Assembly (NCBI RefSeq): GCF_009733795.1
Contig: NZ_WNXX01000004.1
Span: 186,001 to 250,000, forward strand
Direction of reading: 5' to 3'
Length of the DNA stretch: 64,000 nt
DNA from: Actinotalea caeni
Lineage (GTDB): Bacteria > Actinomycetota > Actinomycetes > Actinomycetales > Beutenbergiaceae
The translations under genes and the position numbers were made by a program. Position 1 is the first letter of the stretch. Every line of letters starts with the position of its first letter. The notes under the pieces are model-generated. The model saw only the letters and a program-made list of their open reading frames with translations. It did no database searches and was not told where the DNA came from. Below, one piece after another: positions 42,042 to 50,488 of the stretch.

Positions 42042-42923
42042 TCAGCGCCGTTCGAGGAGGCCGTGCATCCGCATCCAGCTGACGAACGAGCCGAACCAGT
42101 CGGTGCTGGTGGTCTCCTTCGGGTACATGCCGAACCCGTGGCCGCCGCGCTCGTAGAAGTGGAGCTCCACGGGGCGCCCGGCGGAGCGCCAGCTCTCGAC
42201 GATCGGGAACCCGTTGGGCTCGAAGAGACCGTCGTCGGCGGCGAGGGCGATGAACAGCGGCGGCGCGTCGTCGGGCACCTCGAACGCCGAGAGCGGGCCG
42301 TAGATGTCGCCGATGAAGGCGGGCTTCGCGTCTCCGCCGACCAGGGCGGTCGCGACGGTGAGCATGGCGCCGGCCGAGAACCCGACCATGCCGATGCGCT
42401 CGGGGTCGACGCCCCACTCGGCCGCTCGGCTGCGCACGAGCGCGAACGCCGCGCGGGCGTCGGCGATCTGCGGGTCCAGGCTGCCCAGCGCGGCGGCCGG
42501 GTCGTGCCGGTGCGACGGCAGCGGCCCGGCCAGCATCTCCCGGATCGCCGCGGCGAAGTCGTCGAGGCTCTCCGGCGTCGGCCGGAGCCGGTACTTCAGC
42601 ACGAAGGCCGCGACACCACGGTCGGCGAGCGCACGAGCGACGTCCCAGCCCTCGTTCTCCATCGACAGCGACATGAAGCCGCCGCCCGGAGCCACGACCA
42701 CCGCGGTGCCGGTCGCCGCCGCCGGGTCCGGCAGGAACGGCGTGAGCGTGGCGACGCCGACGTTGCGGGCGAACATGCTGCCGTACTCGCTGTGCCACGA
42801 CTCCGGTGCCGAGGCCTCCGGCAGCGGCCCGGTCCCGAGCTCGATCGCGTCGGGCTGCGCGGGGATCTCGATCGGTGTCATCCCGTGCTGCACGGGAGCT
42901 GCGGGTGCGTCGCTGCTGGTCAT
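42042..42923 (-). CDS. Alpha/beta hydrolase (acetyl-xylan-esterase/BD-FAE-like)
   Basis: 293 aa from ATG 42923 with GGAGG upstream. AVVVAPGGGFMSLSMENEGWD has the HGGG-type oxyanion region (here PGGGF), MVGFSAGAMLTVA the nucleophile elbow GFSAG (Ser ~171), LFIALAADDGLFEP the Asp loop and RGGHGFGMYP the catalytic His. Proteins of this type deacetylate xylo- or other oligosaccharides; there is no signal peptide. It faces the sugar operon tail to tail. Substrate not certain. Confidence 0.85.
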   Translation of the reverse strand: MTSSDAPAAPVQHGMTPIEIPAQPDAIELGTGPLPEASAPESWHSEYGSMFARNVGVATLTPFLPDPAAATGTAVVVAPGGGFMSLSMENEGWDVARALADRGVAAFVLKYRLRPTPESLDDFAAAIREMLAGPLPSHRHDPAAALGSLDPQIADARAAFALVRSRAAEWGVDPERIGMVGFSAGAMLTVATALVGGDAKPAFIGDIYGPLSAFEVPDDAPPLFIALAADDGLFEPNGFPIVESWRSAGRPVELHFYERGGHGFGMYPKETTSTDWFGSFVSWMRMHGLLERR

Positions 42924-43045
42924 GAGCCTCCGTTCGGACGATGCGCCAGGGCGCGGGCGCCCGCGCCACCACGCCGAGCGTAGTGGCCGGCGCAAGGGCA
43001 GCAACGTCGTCCCGGACGACCACCCGCGAGCGGGTGCGGTCGGTG

Positions 43046-43570
43046 TCAGCGCCGGGCGAGCAGCCCCTTGACGTACTCGGCCTGACCGAGGTGCTTGGCG
43101 GCGTCCTCGAGGACGGAGTAGATGCGGACGGCGGCCGTGACCGGCGGGTCCCAGCGCTCGTCGACGACGCGGTCGAGGGCGTCGGCGTCGAGCTGGTCGA
43201 CGAGGCGCCGGGTGAGGCCGTGCACCGCACCGGCGTACCCGCTCAGCAGCGCAGGGTCGCCGACCGAGAAGGCCGCGACCTGCTCCGGGCGCTGCCCGTA
43301 GCCGGAGTCCTCCGGGTCGTAGGGCAGCGCGAACCGTTCCCGCCAGCCCTCCGCCGTCCAGGCCTCCTCGACCCCGAGGATCTCGGCGAGCTGGGCGTCC
43401 TGCTGCCGGCTCAGGTGCCACAGCAGCCACCCGATGGGGTTGGCGCCAGGCGCCGTCTGCCATCGGAGGTCATCGACCGACAGGCCGTCGAGGACCGCCG
43501 TCACGCCTTCCTCGACACGGCCGAACCCGTCCAGGAGGATCGCTCGCACGTGGCTGATGTCGGAACCCAT
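43046..43570 (-). CDS. DinB-family protein (DUF664-like)
   Basis: 174 aa from ATG 43570. A four-helix bundle with the DinB metal-binding histidines in WLLWHLSRQQD and EDAAKHLGQAEYVKGL, and an N-terminal DGFGRVEEGVTAVLDGLSVDDL. DinB/DUF664 proteins are often mycothiol-dependent transferases or metal-dependent hydrolases of unknown substrate. It is divergent from the DUF1206 gene with 47 bases between starts. Confidence 0.88.
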   Translation of the reverse strand: MGSDISHVRAILLDGFGRVEEGVTAVLDGLSVDDLRWQTAPGANPIGWLLWHLSRQQDAQLAEILGVEEAWTAEGWRERFALPYDPEDSGYGQRPEQVAAFSVGDPALLSGYAGAVHGLTRRLVDQLDADALDRVVDERWDPPVTAAVRIYSVLEDAAKHLGQAEYVKGLLARR

Positions 43571-43617
43571 GCACCGATCCTGCCAGCGGCCGGGCTCGGG
43601 TCTGGTGAGATCAGCGG

Positions 43618-44418
43618 ATGAGCACAGACGCAGGCGGCATGGCGCGCCGGGCACGCAGCAGCGACACCTTCGAGCGGGTCGCGAGGATCGGCTTCGCCGC
43701 GAGCGGCGTGGTCCACCTGCTCATCGCGTTGATCGCCGCCCAGGTCGCGCTCGGCTCCTCCGGCGAGGCCGACGAGCAGGGCGCCCTGGAGCAGCTCGGC
43801 TCGGCGACCGGAGGCAGCGTGCTGCTGTGGGTCTGCGCGGTCGGGTTCGCGGCGCTCGCGCTCCGGCACGTCGTCACGGCGGTGCTGCCGCGAGGCCAGT
43901 CCGGCCGCGACCGGCTCGTCGAGCGCGCCAAGGCCGGCGGCAAGGCCGTGGTCTACGGCGCGCTCGCGGTCACCGCCTTCCGCGTGGTCAGCGGCAGCGG
44001 TGGGGGCGACGGCGCCTCCGGAGTGACCGGCACGCTGCTGTCCGCCCCCGCGGGGCGGGTGCTCGTCGGGCTCGTCGGGCTGGGGGTGATCGGCGTCGGC
44101 GGCTACCACGTCGTCAAGGGCGTCACGCAGACGTTCCTCGAGGACCTGCGAGGCGCGGGTGGCGGCCAGGTCGGCCGCGCCGTACGGGTCCTCGGGACCG
44201 TCGGCTACGCCGCCAAGGGCATCGCGCTGGCCGTCGTGGGTGTGCTGTTCGTCGTCGCGGCCGTCCAGGCGAACCCTGACCAGCCGACCGGCCTCGACGC
44301 CGCGCTCAAGACGCTGCGCGACCAGCCGCTGGGCAGCGTGCTGCTGCTGCTCGTCGCGCTCGGGCTCGCTGCCTACGGCCTCTACTCCTTCGCCCGCGCC
44401 CGCTACGCGAAGATGTGA
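43618..44418 (+). CDS. DUF1206 membrane protein
   Basis: 266 aa with six membrane helices arranged as three tandem pairs (ARIGFAASGVVHLLIALIAAQ; AKAGGKAVVYGALAVTAFRV; LGTVGYAAKGIALAVVGVLFVVAA). Each pair opens with a G-x-x-x-x-G-x-x-Y/H motif, which defines DUF1206, and the end YGLYSFARARYAKM is characteristic. Function unknown. Confidence 0.9.
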   Translation: MSTDAGGMARRARSSDTFERVARIGFAASGVVHLLIALIAAQVALGSSGEADEQGALEQLGSATGGSVLLWVCAVGFAALALRHVVTAVLPRGQSGRDRLVERAKAGGKAVVYGALAVTAFRVVSGSGGGDGASGVTGTLLSAPAGRVLVGLVGLGVIGVGGYHVVKGVTQTFLEDLRGAGGGQVGRAVRVLGTVGYAAKGIALAVVGVLFVVAAVQANPDQPTGLDAALKTLRDQPLGSVLLLLVALGLAAYGLYSFARARYAKM

Positions 44419-44466
44419 CGCCTCGAGCCCGGGTATCACCGTGACCCCGGTGGTGAGACTGGCACG

Positions 44467-45333
44467 ATGCAGACGACGAGCGGACGCGCCCTCGTGCTCG
44501 GCGGGGGCGGGTCCACCGGGAACGCCTGGCTCGTGGGCGTGGCCGCGGGCCTGGCCGAGGCCGGCACCGACGTCACCACCGCCGACCTCACCATCGGCAC
44601 CTCCGCCGGGTCGACGGCGGCCGCGCACCTCGTCGGGGGCGCTCCGGCCGAGCGGTACGCGTCGATCCTCGGCGAGCAGCCGCCACCGCAACGGCCTCAG
44701 GGTGGGTTGACCTCCGATCACCTCGACCGGCTGCGTGCCGTGATCGAGGCATCGGTCGACCTGCCGGACTACCGCCGGCGATCGGGTGCGGCGGCGCTGG
44801 AGATGCTGGTGGCGTCGGACGGCTCGTGGCAGGACCGGTGGCGCGGCATCGTCGCCGCCCGGCTGCAGGGGCTGGACTGGCCTGACCGCCGGGTCCTGAT
44901 CACCGCGGTCGACGCGGCCACCGGGGAGCCGGTGGAGCTCGACCGCGACAGCGGGGTGAGCCTGGTCGACGCCGTCGCGGCGAGCTGCGCCGGAGGGCTG
45001 CCCTTCCGCATCGGCGACCGCTGGTACGTCGACGGCGGCTACCGCTGCAACGCCGACAACGCCGACCTGGCTCGCGGCTGCGAACGGGTCCTGGTGCTGT
45101 CGCCGCTCGGCGGCCGTGCGCTCACGCCGGCCGCCTGGGGCACGCACCTCACGGCGCAGGTGGCCGAGCTCCGCGCCGCCGGCAGCCGCGTGGTCACGAT
45201 CCTCCCGCCGGACGACTCCGCGCACCTGCTCGGCGCCAACGCGATGGACGTCTCGCTGCGACCCGCCGCGGCGCGGGCCGGCTACGAGCTGGGGAGGTCC
45301 CGGGCCGACGCCGTCGCCGCGCGCTGGGCCTGA
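44467..45333 (+). CDS. Patatin-like phospholipase
   Basis: 288 aa. ALVLGGGGSTGNAWLVGVAAGL has the glycine-rich oxyanion motif, LTIGTSAGSTAAAHL the GxSxG nucleophile (Ser ~51), and YVDGGYRCNADNADLA the DGG dyad Asp. A cytosolic acyl hydrolase or lipase-like enzyme. It ends 34 bases before the convergent cupin remnant. Confidence 0.9.
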   Translation: MQTTSGRALVLGGGGSTGNAWLVGVAAGLAEAGTDVTTADLTIGTSAGSTAAAHLVGGAPAERYASILGEQPPPQRPQGGLTSDHLDRLRAVIEASVDLPDYRRRSGAAALEMLVASDGSWQDRWRGIVAARLQGLDWPDRRVLITAVDAATGEPVELDRDSGVSLVDAVAASCAGGLPFRIGDRWYVDGGYRCNADNADLARGCERVLVLSPLGGRALTPAAWGTHLTAQVAELRAAGSRVVTILPPDDSAHLLGANAMDVSLRPAAARAGYELGRSRADAVAARWA

Positions 45334-45367
45334 GGGCCGCGGCCCGCGCGAGATGGGGCCGGCGTGC

Positions 45368-45575
45368 TCAGGACTCCTCGGCCCACTCCTGGATCATGAC
45401 GGGCGAGGCGTGGATGCAGACGATCCGCAAGACGCCGTCGCCGGAGTTGCTGAAGCGGTGCCAGGTGTTCGCGGGCGCGACGGCGGTGTCGCCGGCTCGC
45501 GCGACGATCGTCGTCGCCGACGACGATCGTCACCTCGCCCTCGAGGACGGTGAAGGTCTCGGCATGCCCGACTTC
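45368..45575 (-). pseudogene. Cupin-domain protein remnant (N-terminus deleted, frameshifted)
   Basis: Reading down from ~45575, GHAETFTVLEGEVTIVVGDD is a typical first cupin motif. After the inverted repeat at 45503-45531 the frame changes and continues as ARAGDTAVAPANTWHRFSNS, GDGVLRIVCIHASP and a stop at 45368-45370, which is the second cupin motif and C-terminus. Everything before GHAE is missing because the sequence runs straight into the truncated regulator on the other strand. The gene is dead. Confidence 0.75.
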
Positions 45576-46337
45576 CTCACGTCGACGCCGTCGGGTGACA
45601 TGACGCCGGAGGACGAGCTGGCACGGCTGCACGAGGTGCCCGACGAGCAGCTGCGGCTCGACCTGCAGAAGCGGGTGGTGCGCTCCACCGGCGCACATCA
45701 GCGGGAGCTCCGTGACCTCCTCGCGCACCCCCGTCGGGCCCGGGCCGCGATCGCCGACGCCTGGTGGCGGACCTGGGAGGAGCTGCTCGCGCCGGTGTGG
45801 CCGCAGCTGCTGCGCCTGCTGCGCGCGGACATCGCCGTGCGGGCGCGCCGCAGCAGCGACGCGGGTCTGGCGCACATGGCCGCCGGTCTGCACAGCACCG
45901 TGACCTGGGGCGACGAGGTGGTACGCGTGCAGATGCGACGGCACGAGGAGGTCGTCGACTGCGGCGGCACGGGTCTCGTGCTGGTGCCGTCGGTGATGAT
46001 GCCGACCCGCGGCTGCGCGGTGCTCACCGAGCCACCCGCGCAGCCGACGATCTTCTACCCCGCCCACGGCGTCTCCGAGACCTGGTACCGCGACGGCGCG
46101 GACGCGCTCGAGGCGCTCGGTGCGCTGCTCGGCCACGTCCGTGCCCGGCTGGTGCTGGAGCTGCAGCAGCCGCTGACGACCTCGGAGTGCGCGCGCCTCG
46201 CCGACGTCGCGGTGTCGACCGCCTCCCACCACCTCACGGTGCTGCGCGACGCCGGGCTGGTCGACAGCCGCCGCGAGGGCGTGCGCGTGCTCCACACGCG
46301 CACCCCGCTGGGCGAGGCGCTCGCGGGCGTGCGCTGA
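45564..46337 (+). CDS. ArsR-type HTH regulator with DUF5937-like domain, N-terminally truncated
   Basis: At most 257 aa from ATG 45564. MPDFLTSTPSGDMTPEDELARL corresponds to the LPDFLTPPP segment that lies ~65-75 residues into full-length relatives, so the front of the sensor domain is lost. DUF5937-like features follow (WWRTWEELLAPVWPQLLRLL; TGLVLVPSVMM), then a C-terminal ArsR winged helix (LTTSECARLADVAVSTASHHLTVL; GLVDSRREGVRVLHTRT). A deletion at ~45560-45570 fused its break point to the cupin remnant. It may still bind DNA, but it probably cannot sense its ligand; treat as a likely pseudogene. Confidence 0.7.
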   Translation: MPDFLTSTPSGDMTPEDELARLHEVPDEQLRLDLQKRVVRSTGAHQRELRDLLAHPRRARAAIADAWWRTWEELLAPVWPQLLRLLRADIAVRARRSSDAGLAHMAAGLHSTVTWGDEVVRVQMRRHEEVVDCGGTGLVLVPSVMMPTRGCAVLTEPPAQPTIFYPAHGVSETWYRDGADALEALGALLGHVRARLVLELQQPLTTSECARLADVAVSTASHHLTVLRDAGLVDSRREGVRVLHTRTPLGEALAGVR

Positions 46338-46379
46338 CATCGCCGACCGTGGGCCGGGCCGCGCGGACACCACGCCGTA

Positions 46380-46397
46380 TGTCGCCCAGGAGCGACA
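46380..46397. promoter_or_regulatory. Inverted repeat upstream of DyP peroxidase
   Basis: TGTCGC-CCAGGA-GCGACA is an exact 6-6-6 inverted repeat in the 116-base gap between the ArsR-type gene and the peroxidase gene, 56 bases before the GTG start. Size and spacing fit a dimeric repressor; which one is unknown. Confidence 0.35.
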
Positions 46398-46453
46398 CCG
46401 ACTGACGCCTGACGGCGGATGCCGGCGACCGGCGTCGTCCGTACCATCGCGGC

Positions 46454-47767
46454 GTGCCACCGACCACCAGCTCCTCGACCGTCACGCTCTCGCGGCGCGC
46501 GCTGCTCGGCGCGGGCGTCGCCACCGGGGGAGGGGCGGCGCTCGCGGGCGCCGCCGCCGCGGTCGCCGTCACCGGCCCGGACCGGTCCACCGCCAGGGCG
46601 GACGACGACGTCGTCCCCTGGCACGGGACGCACCAGGCGGGGATCGACACCCCGCTGCAGCGGTACGCGACGTTCGCGACGTTCGACCTCTCCATCCTGA
46701 CGGCGAGCACGCTGCGCGACCTGCTCGTCGACCTCACCGCGACGATCCGCGCTCTCACCGGCGGTGGCCCGCCGCCGGAGATGCCCGACCGTCCCGAAGG
46801 GCTGTCCACCAGCACCGACGTCGCCACCGGTCTCTCGCCCGCCCGCCTCACCATGACCGTCGGCCTCGGCCCCGGGGTGCTCGAGCGGTACGACCTGGCC
46901 GACCGGGTGCCCCGCCGGCTGCGCCCGCTCCCGGCGTTCGACGGCGACCTGCTCGACCCGCGCTGCAGCGGCGGCGACCTGCTCGTGCAGATCTGCGCCG
47001 ACGACCCCCAGGTCGTCAGCCACGCGTTCCGCATCCTCCGCGGCCGGGTGCCGGGCCTGGCGACGCTGCGCTGGACCCAGCACGGCTTCGTCGGCCTGCC
47101 GAGCGGCGGTGGCACGCCCCGAAACCTGTTCGGGCACCCCGACGGCACCACCAACCCGACCCCGGGCACCGACCGGTTCGACACCACCGTGTGGGCGCTG
47201 CCCGACGAGCCCGCCTGGTTCGCCGGCGGCACCTACCTGGTGTTCCGCAAGATCCGGATGAAGACCGCGACCTGGGACCTCACCCCGCTCGCCGAGCAGG
47301 ACGCCGTCATCGGCCGGCGGCGCGCCGACGGTGCACCCCTCACCGGGAAGGCCGAGCACGACGCCCCCGACCTCGACGCCACCGACGGCTCCGGCGAGCC
47401 CGTCATCGCGGCCGACGCGCACGTGCGCCGCGCCGCCGGGTTCCCGATGCTGCGACGCGGCTACAGCTACGACTACGGCTTCACGCTCGCCACGGCCGGC
47501 GGGCAGCCCGACCCGACCGGCGGCGTCGACGACCACGACCACGGGCCGGACGAGGAGCCGCACACCCACGGCGGGCACGCCGGTCTCGACACCGGGCTGC
47601 TGTTCTGCGCCTACGGCAACGACCCCGACCACCAGTTCGTCGCGGCCCAGCGTCGGCTGGCCGAGCAGGACGCCCTCAACCGGTTCATCCAGCACACTGG
47701 GAGCGCGATCTTCGCGATCCTGCCCGGGTGCGGGCCGGATGGGTACCTCGGCGACACGCTCGTCTGA
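46454..47767 (+). CDS. Tat-exported DyP-type haem peroxidase (EfeB-like)
   Basis: 437 aa from GTG 46454. A twin-arginine signal (SRRALLGAGVATGGGAALAGAA) is followed by the two DyP ferredoxin-like domains: NLFGHPDGTTNP contains the GxxDG motif (catalytic Asp ~235) and DAHVRRAAGFPMLRRGYSY the proximal haem His and distal Arg region. A His/Asp-rich insert (DDHDHGPDEEPHTHGGHAG, residues ~359-377) is unusual and could bind metal. It oxidises dyes, phenols or porphyrins outside the membrane. EfeU and EfeO partners are not adjacent. Confidence 0.92.
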   Translation: MPPTTSSSTVTLSRRALLGAGVATGGGAALAGAAAAVAVTGPDRSTARADDDVVPWHGTHQAGIDTPLQRYATFATFDLSILTASTLRDLLVDLTATIRALTGGGPPPEMPDRPEGLSTSTDVATGLSPARLTMTVGLGPGVLERYDLADRVPRRLRPLPAFDGDLLDPRCSGGDLLVQICADDPQVVSHAFRILRGRVPGLATLRWTQHGFVGLPSGGGTPRNLFGHPDGTTNPTPGTDRFDTTVWALPDEPAWFAGGTYLVFRKIRMKTATWDLTPLAEQDAVIGRRRADGAPLTGKAEHDAPDLDATDGSGEPVIAADAHVRRAAGFPMLRRGYSYDYGFTLATAGGQPDPTGGVDDHDHGPDEEPHTHGGHAGLDTGLLFCAYGNDPDHQFVAAQRRLAEQDALNRFIQHTGSAIFAILPGCGPDGYLGDTLV

Positions 47768-47785
47768 CGCCGTCGGCCGAACGGG

Positions 47786-48442
47786 TCAGTCCAGGCGCGT
47801 CCACGGGTGGGAGGGCGCGACCCGAGCGATCGTGTCCCGCAGCCACGCCCGGCGCCGCGCGTCGAGGAGCGGCAGCGCGGTCGCGGCGTCCTGCACGTCC
47901 TGCGACCTCGTCTGCGCGGCCTTCATGAAGAGCACGATCTCGGGGTTGAGGTAGCGCAGGCCGTCGTCGGCGACCCAGGTGGCCTCGTCCAGCGGCATCG
48001 ACTGCCCCGGCGCCTTCTTGTTCGTCCACAGCCCGTCGACGAACGGCGTGAGCGGGACGTCGAGCACCCACGGCGACTGCGCGTCGGCGCGTACCCAGAT
48101 GTTGCTGCTCGGGCGGACGTCGCGGAACCGGTGGTCGAAGGGGCGCAGCCAGCCGCTGTCGACGTTCCACGTCGTCCACCCGCGCTCCGCGAGGAACACG
48201 CGCAGCGCCTCGGCGTCCGCGGCGTCGATCGAGATGTCCATGTCCTCGTGCCGCCGCCGCACACCGGTGAACCGCTCGAGCGCCCAGCCGCCCACGACCC
48301 ACCACGGCCGGTCGAAGCCGTCGAGGAAACCCGCGATCGTCGTCGGGTCCAGCGGTGCCCAGCCGCCGTACCAGCGGCGGAACTCCTCAGGCGGCAGCGG
48401 AGGTGCGCCGGGCGGCGCCGGGCTCGGAGGTGTCGACGTCAC
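47786..48442 (-). CDS. Nucleotidyltransferase-fold protein (lincosamide/aminoglycoside NTase-like)
   Basis: 218 aa. WWVVGGWALERFTGVRRRHEDMDISI shows the GGWAL start and the D-x-D metal pair of minimal nucleotidyltransferases (Asp at ~67 and ~69). SPWVLDVPLTPF gives a third acidic position and YLNPEIVLFMKA the usual follow-up. Relatives include LinA/ANT(2'')-type enzymes, but most genomic members have no shown resistance role. It converges on the DyP gene with 18 bases between stops. Confidence 0.8.
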   Translation of the reverse strand: MTSTPPSPAPPGAPPLPPEEFRRWYGGWAPLDPTTIAGFLDGFDRPWWVVGGWALERFTGVRRRHEDMDISIDAADAEALRVFLAERGWTTWNVDSGWLRPFDHRFRDVRPSSNIWVRADAQSPWVLDVPLTPFVDGLWTNKKAPGQSMPLDEATWVADDGLRYLNPEIVLFMKAAQTRSQDVQDAATALPLLDARRRAWLRDTIARVAPSHPWTRLD

Positions 48443-48542
48443 GCACCGACCCTAGGACGTCCCGCGCGCCCGCCGCCGACGGCGTCCCGCACCTCGGAGG
48501 TCGCGTGCCGACGGTGTCGCGCATCGTGCCATCATCACGCCC

Positions 48543-49118
48543 ATGCCGCCGACCCGGATCGAGATCCAGCCCTACGACCCGACGTGGCCGGAGCAGTTCG
48601 ACGGGATCGCCGCGTCGTTGGGCAGCGCGCTCGACGGCGTCGCGACCCGCGTCGACCACATCGGTTCCACGGCCGTGCCCGGGCTCGCGGCGAAGGACGT
48701 CATCGACGTGCAGGTCACCGTGGCCGACCTCGACGACCCGCGCATCGCCTCGGCGTTCGCGGCCCTCGGTGCGACGCCGACCGACATCACCGCCGACCAC
48801 GTGCGGCCCGGCGGCGACCCCGACCCGGCGCGCTGGCGCAAGCGCTACTTCCGGCCGCCGTCGTCGTGGCGGCCGACGCACCTGCACGTGCGCCAGGCAG
48901 GCCTGCCCAACCAGCGGTACGCGCTGCTGTTCCGCGACTACCTGCGCGCCACGCCGTCGGCTGCCGAGGCCTATGCCCAGATCAAGGTGGCCCTCGCCCG
49001 CCTGCACCCCGACGACGTCGAGGCCTACTACGACGTCAAGGACCCGGTGTGCGACCTCGTCATGGACGCCGCCGAGCTCTGGGCGACGGCGACCGGCTGG
49101 ACCCCCGAGCGCGCCTGA
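48543..49118 (+). CDS. GrpB/UPF0157-family nucleotidyltransferase-like protein
   Basis: 191 aa. EIQPYDPTWPEQFDGIAASLG, VDHIGSTAVPGLAAKDVIDVQV and HLHVRQAGLPNQRYALLFRDYLRA are the GrpB family hallmarks (GST..P.G.xxKxxID). The fold is a nucleotidyltransferase and is sometimes fused to dephospho-CoA kinase in actinobacteria; here it stands alone. Function unproven. Confidence 0.92.
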   Translation: MPPTRIEIQPYDPTWPEQFDGIAASLGSALDGVATRVDHIGSTAVPGLAAKDVIDVQVTVADLDDPRIASAFAALGATPTDITADHVRPGGDPDPARWRKRYFRPPSSWRPTHLHVRQAGLPNQRYALLFRDYLRATPSAAEAYAQIKVALARLHPDDVEAYYDVKDPVCDLVMDAAELWATATGWTPERA

Positions 49119-49159
49119 CCGCCCCCGTGGGCGCGAGAGCCCGCGCCCGCCACCCCGCC

Positions 49160-49223
49160 AACTCGTAGCTCCGTGCCGATCTCGTACGGTGCACGCTACG
49201 AGATCGGCACGGAGCTACGAGTT
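49160..49223. repeat. 60-bp palindromic repeat, copy B (best stem)
   Basis: A perfect 27-bp inverted repeat (49160-49186 with 49197-49223) around the 10-base centre CGGTGCACGC. The core 49162-49221 is 60 bp like copies A and C. Relative to copy A several stem bases are changed on both sides (GATCTCGTA pairs with TACGAGATC where A has GAGCTCGTA/TACGAGCTC), so pairing is preserved. It lies after the GrpB gene. Confidence 0.9.
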
Positions 49224-49287
49224 CGCGGCCAGGGGCAGGGAAGCGCCACCGACCCCGCCAGCTCCACCCACGCTCCGACCTCACCAA

Positions 49288-49347
49288 CTCGTACGCTCGA
49301 ACCCAGCTCGTAGCGTGCACCGTACGAGCTCGGCACGGAGGTACGAG
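49288..49347. repeat. 60-bp palindromic repeat, copy C (partly decayed)
   Basis: Outer arms CTCGTAC/GTACGAG and inner arms AGCTCGTA/TACGAGCT around GCGTGCACCG; the segment between them no longer pairs on the left side. It begins 126 bases after copy B, in the same convergent gap between grpB-like and pyridoxal kinase genes (49119-49402). That gap contains nothing else I recognise. Confidence 0.8.
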
Positions 49348-49402
49348 CTCGCGGCCAGCGGCCGGGGCCACGGAGGCGGGACCTCGCACCCCGGCGGGGG
49401 CC

Positions 49403-50254
49403 TCAGCGGACCTGCTGGACCTCGAACTGCATGCGCGGGTGGGCGTAGTACTCCTGCGACTCGACGAGCTGGAGCTCGCGCTCGCCGGAGGAGTACGTCG
49501 TCGTCAGCAGGTCGAAGACGCTGGACGCCGTGGCGGCCAGCGCCTGGGCGGCCGAGCCGGTGGTCCGGTAGTGCGCGGTGAACAGCGCGCTGGTGACGTC
49601 GCCGGAGCCGTTGGCCTTGAAGGGCAGGTACGGCGTCTGCACTAGCCAGGCGCCTTCGTCGTCGACGGCGAGCATCTCGATCGTGCCCTCCGGTCGGTCC
49701 GGCCGCTCGACGCTGGTGACGAGCACGGTACGCGGGCCCATGTCGCGGGCGAGGTCGACCGAGGCGAGCGTGGACTCCAGGGTGTCCGGCTCCGTGCGGG
49801 TGAGGAAGCCCAGCTCGAACTGGTTGGGCGAGATGATGTCGGCGTGCGGGATCACCCGCTCGCGGATGAGCGGCGGGATCGCGTCCGGCACGAAGCAGCC
49901 GGACCGGGCGTTGCCCATCACCGGGTCGCACGTGTAGGTCGCCGCCGGGTTGGCGGCCTTGACCCGCTGCACCGCGTCGACGACGACGTCGACGATCCCC
50001 TCACCACCGAGGTACCCGGACAGCACGGCGTCGACCTTGCCGAGCGCGCCGCGCTCCTCGATGCCCGTCACGATGTCGCGGACGTCGTCCGGCGGCAGCA
50101 GCGGGCCCCGCCAGGAGCCGTACCCGGTGTGGTTGGAGAACACGACCGTGAACACCGGCCACACCTCGTGGCCCAGCCGCTGCAGCGGGAACACCGCCGC
50201 CGAGTTGCCGACGTGCCCGTAGGCGACCGAGGACTGGATCGAGAGGAACTTCAC
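49403..50254 (-). CDS. pdxY: Pyridoxal kinase
   Basis: 283 aa from GTG 50254 (GTG 50260 is equally possible). FLSIQSSVAYGHVGNSAAVFPLQRLG is the PdxY/PdxK start, with LSGYLGG, CDPVMGN, PNQFELGFLT and the anion-hole/catalytic segment FKANGSGDVTSALFTAH (catalytic Asp ~232). It phosphorylates pyridoxal, pyridoxine or pyridoxamine for PLP salvage. Cytosolic. Confidence 0.92.
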   Translation of the reverse strand: MKFLSIQSSVAYGHVGNSAAVFPLQRLGHEVWPVFTVVFSNHTGYGSWRGPLLPPDDVRDIVTGIEERGALGKVDAVLSGYLGGEGIVDVVVDAVQRVKAANPAATYTCDPVMGNARSGCFVPDAIPPLIRERVIPHADIISPNQFELGFLTRTEPDTLESTLASVDLARDMGPRTVLVTSVERPDRPEGTIEMLAVDDEGAWLVQTPYLPFKANGSGDVTSALFTAHYRTTGSAAQALAATASSVFDLLTTTYSSGERELQLVESQEYYAHPRMQFEVQQVR

Positions 50255-50338
50255 CCGCACATAGTGCCAGCAGCAGCGGCGCGACGACGCGTCGCACGGC
50301 TCGGGTCCACCGTCCGCCGCGAGCACGCCGAGCGAGCC

Positions 50339-50488
50339 TCAGAGGTCGCGGTAGCCGGGCGGCTCCTGCGCGTCCTCGATCTCGCCGTCCTTGCCCGTGT
50401 GGTGGCGCAGGTTGATGATCGCGGCCACCAGGCCGCCCCAGATGATCAGCATCGCGATGACCATCATGACGATCGCTGCCGTGCTCAT
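50339..50488 (-). CDS. metS: MetS-like small subunit of NSS amino-acid transporter
   Basis: 49 aa: STAAIVMMVIAMLIIWGGLVA is a single membrane helix, then a short basic/acidic tail ending in GYRDL. GGAGG lies upstream of ATG 50488, which overlaps the stop of the transporter gene. In Corynebacterium MetP needs such a small partner, MetS, for methionine/alanine uptake; the gene arrangement here is the same. Too small to be noticed by size alone. Confidence 0.85.
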   Translation of the reverse strand: MSTAAIVMMVIAMLIIWGGLVAAIINLRHHTGKDGEIEDAQEPPGYRDL

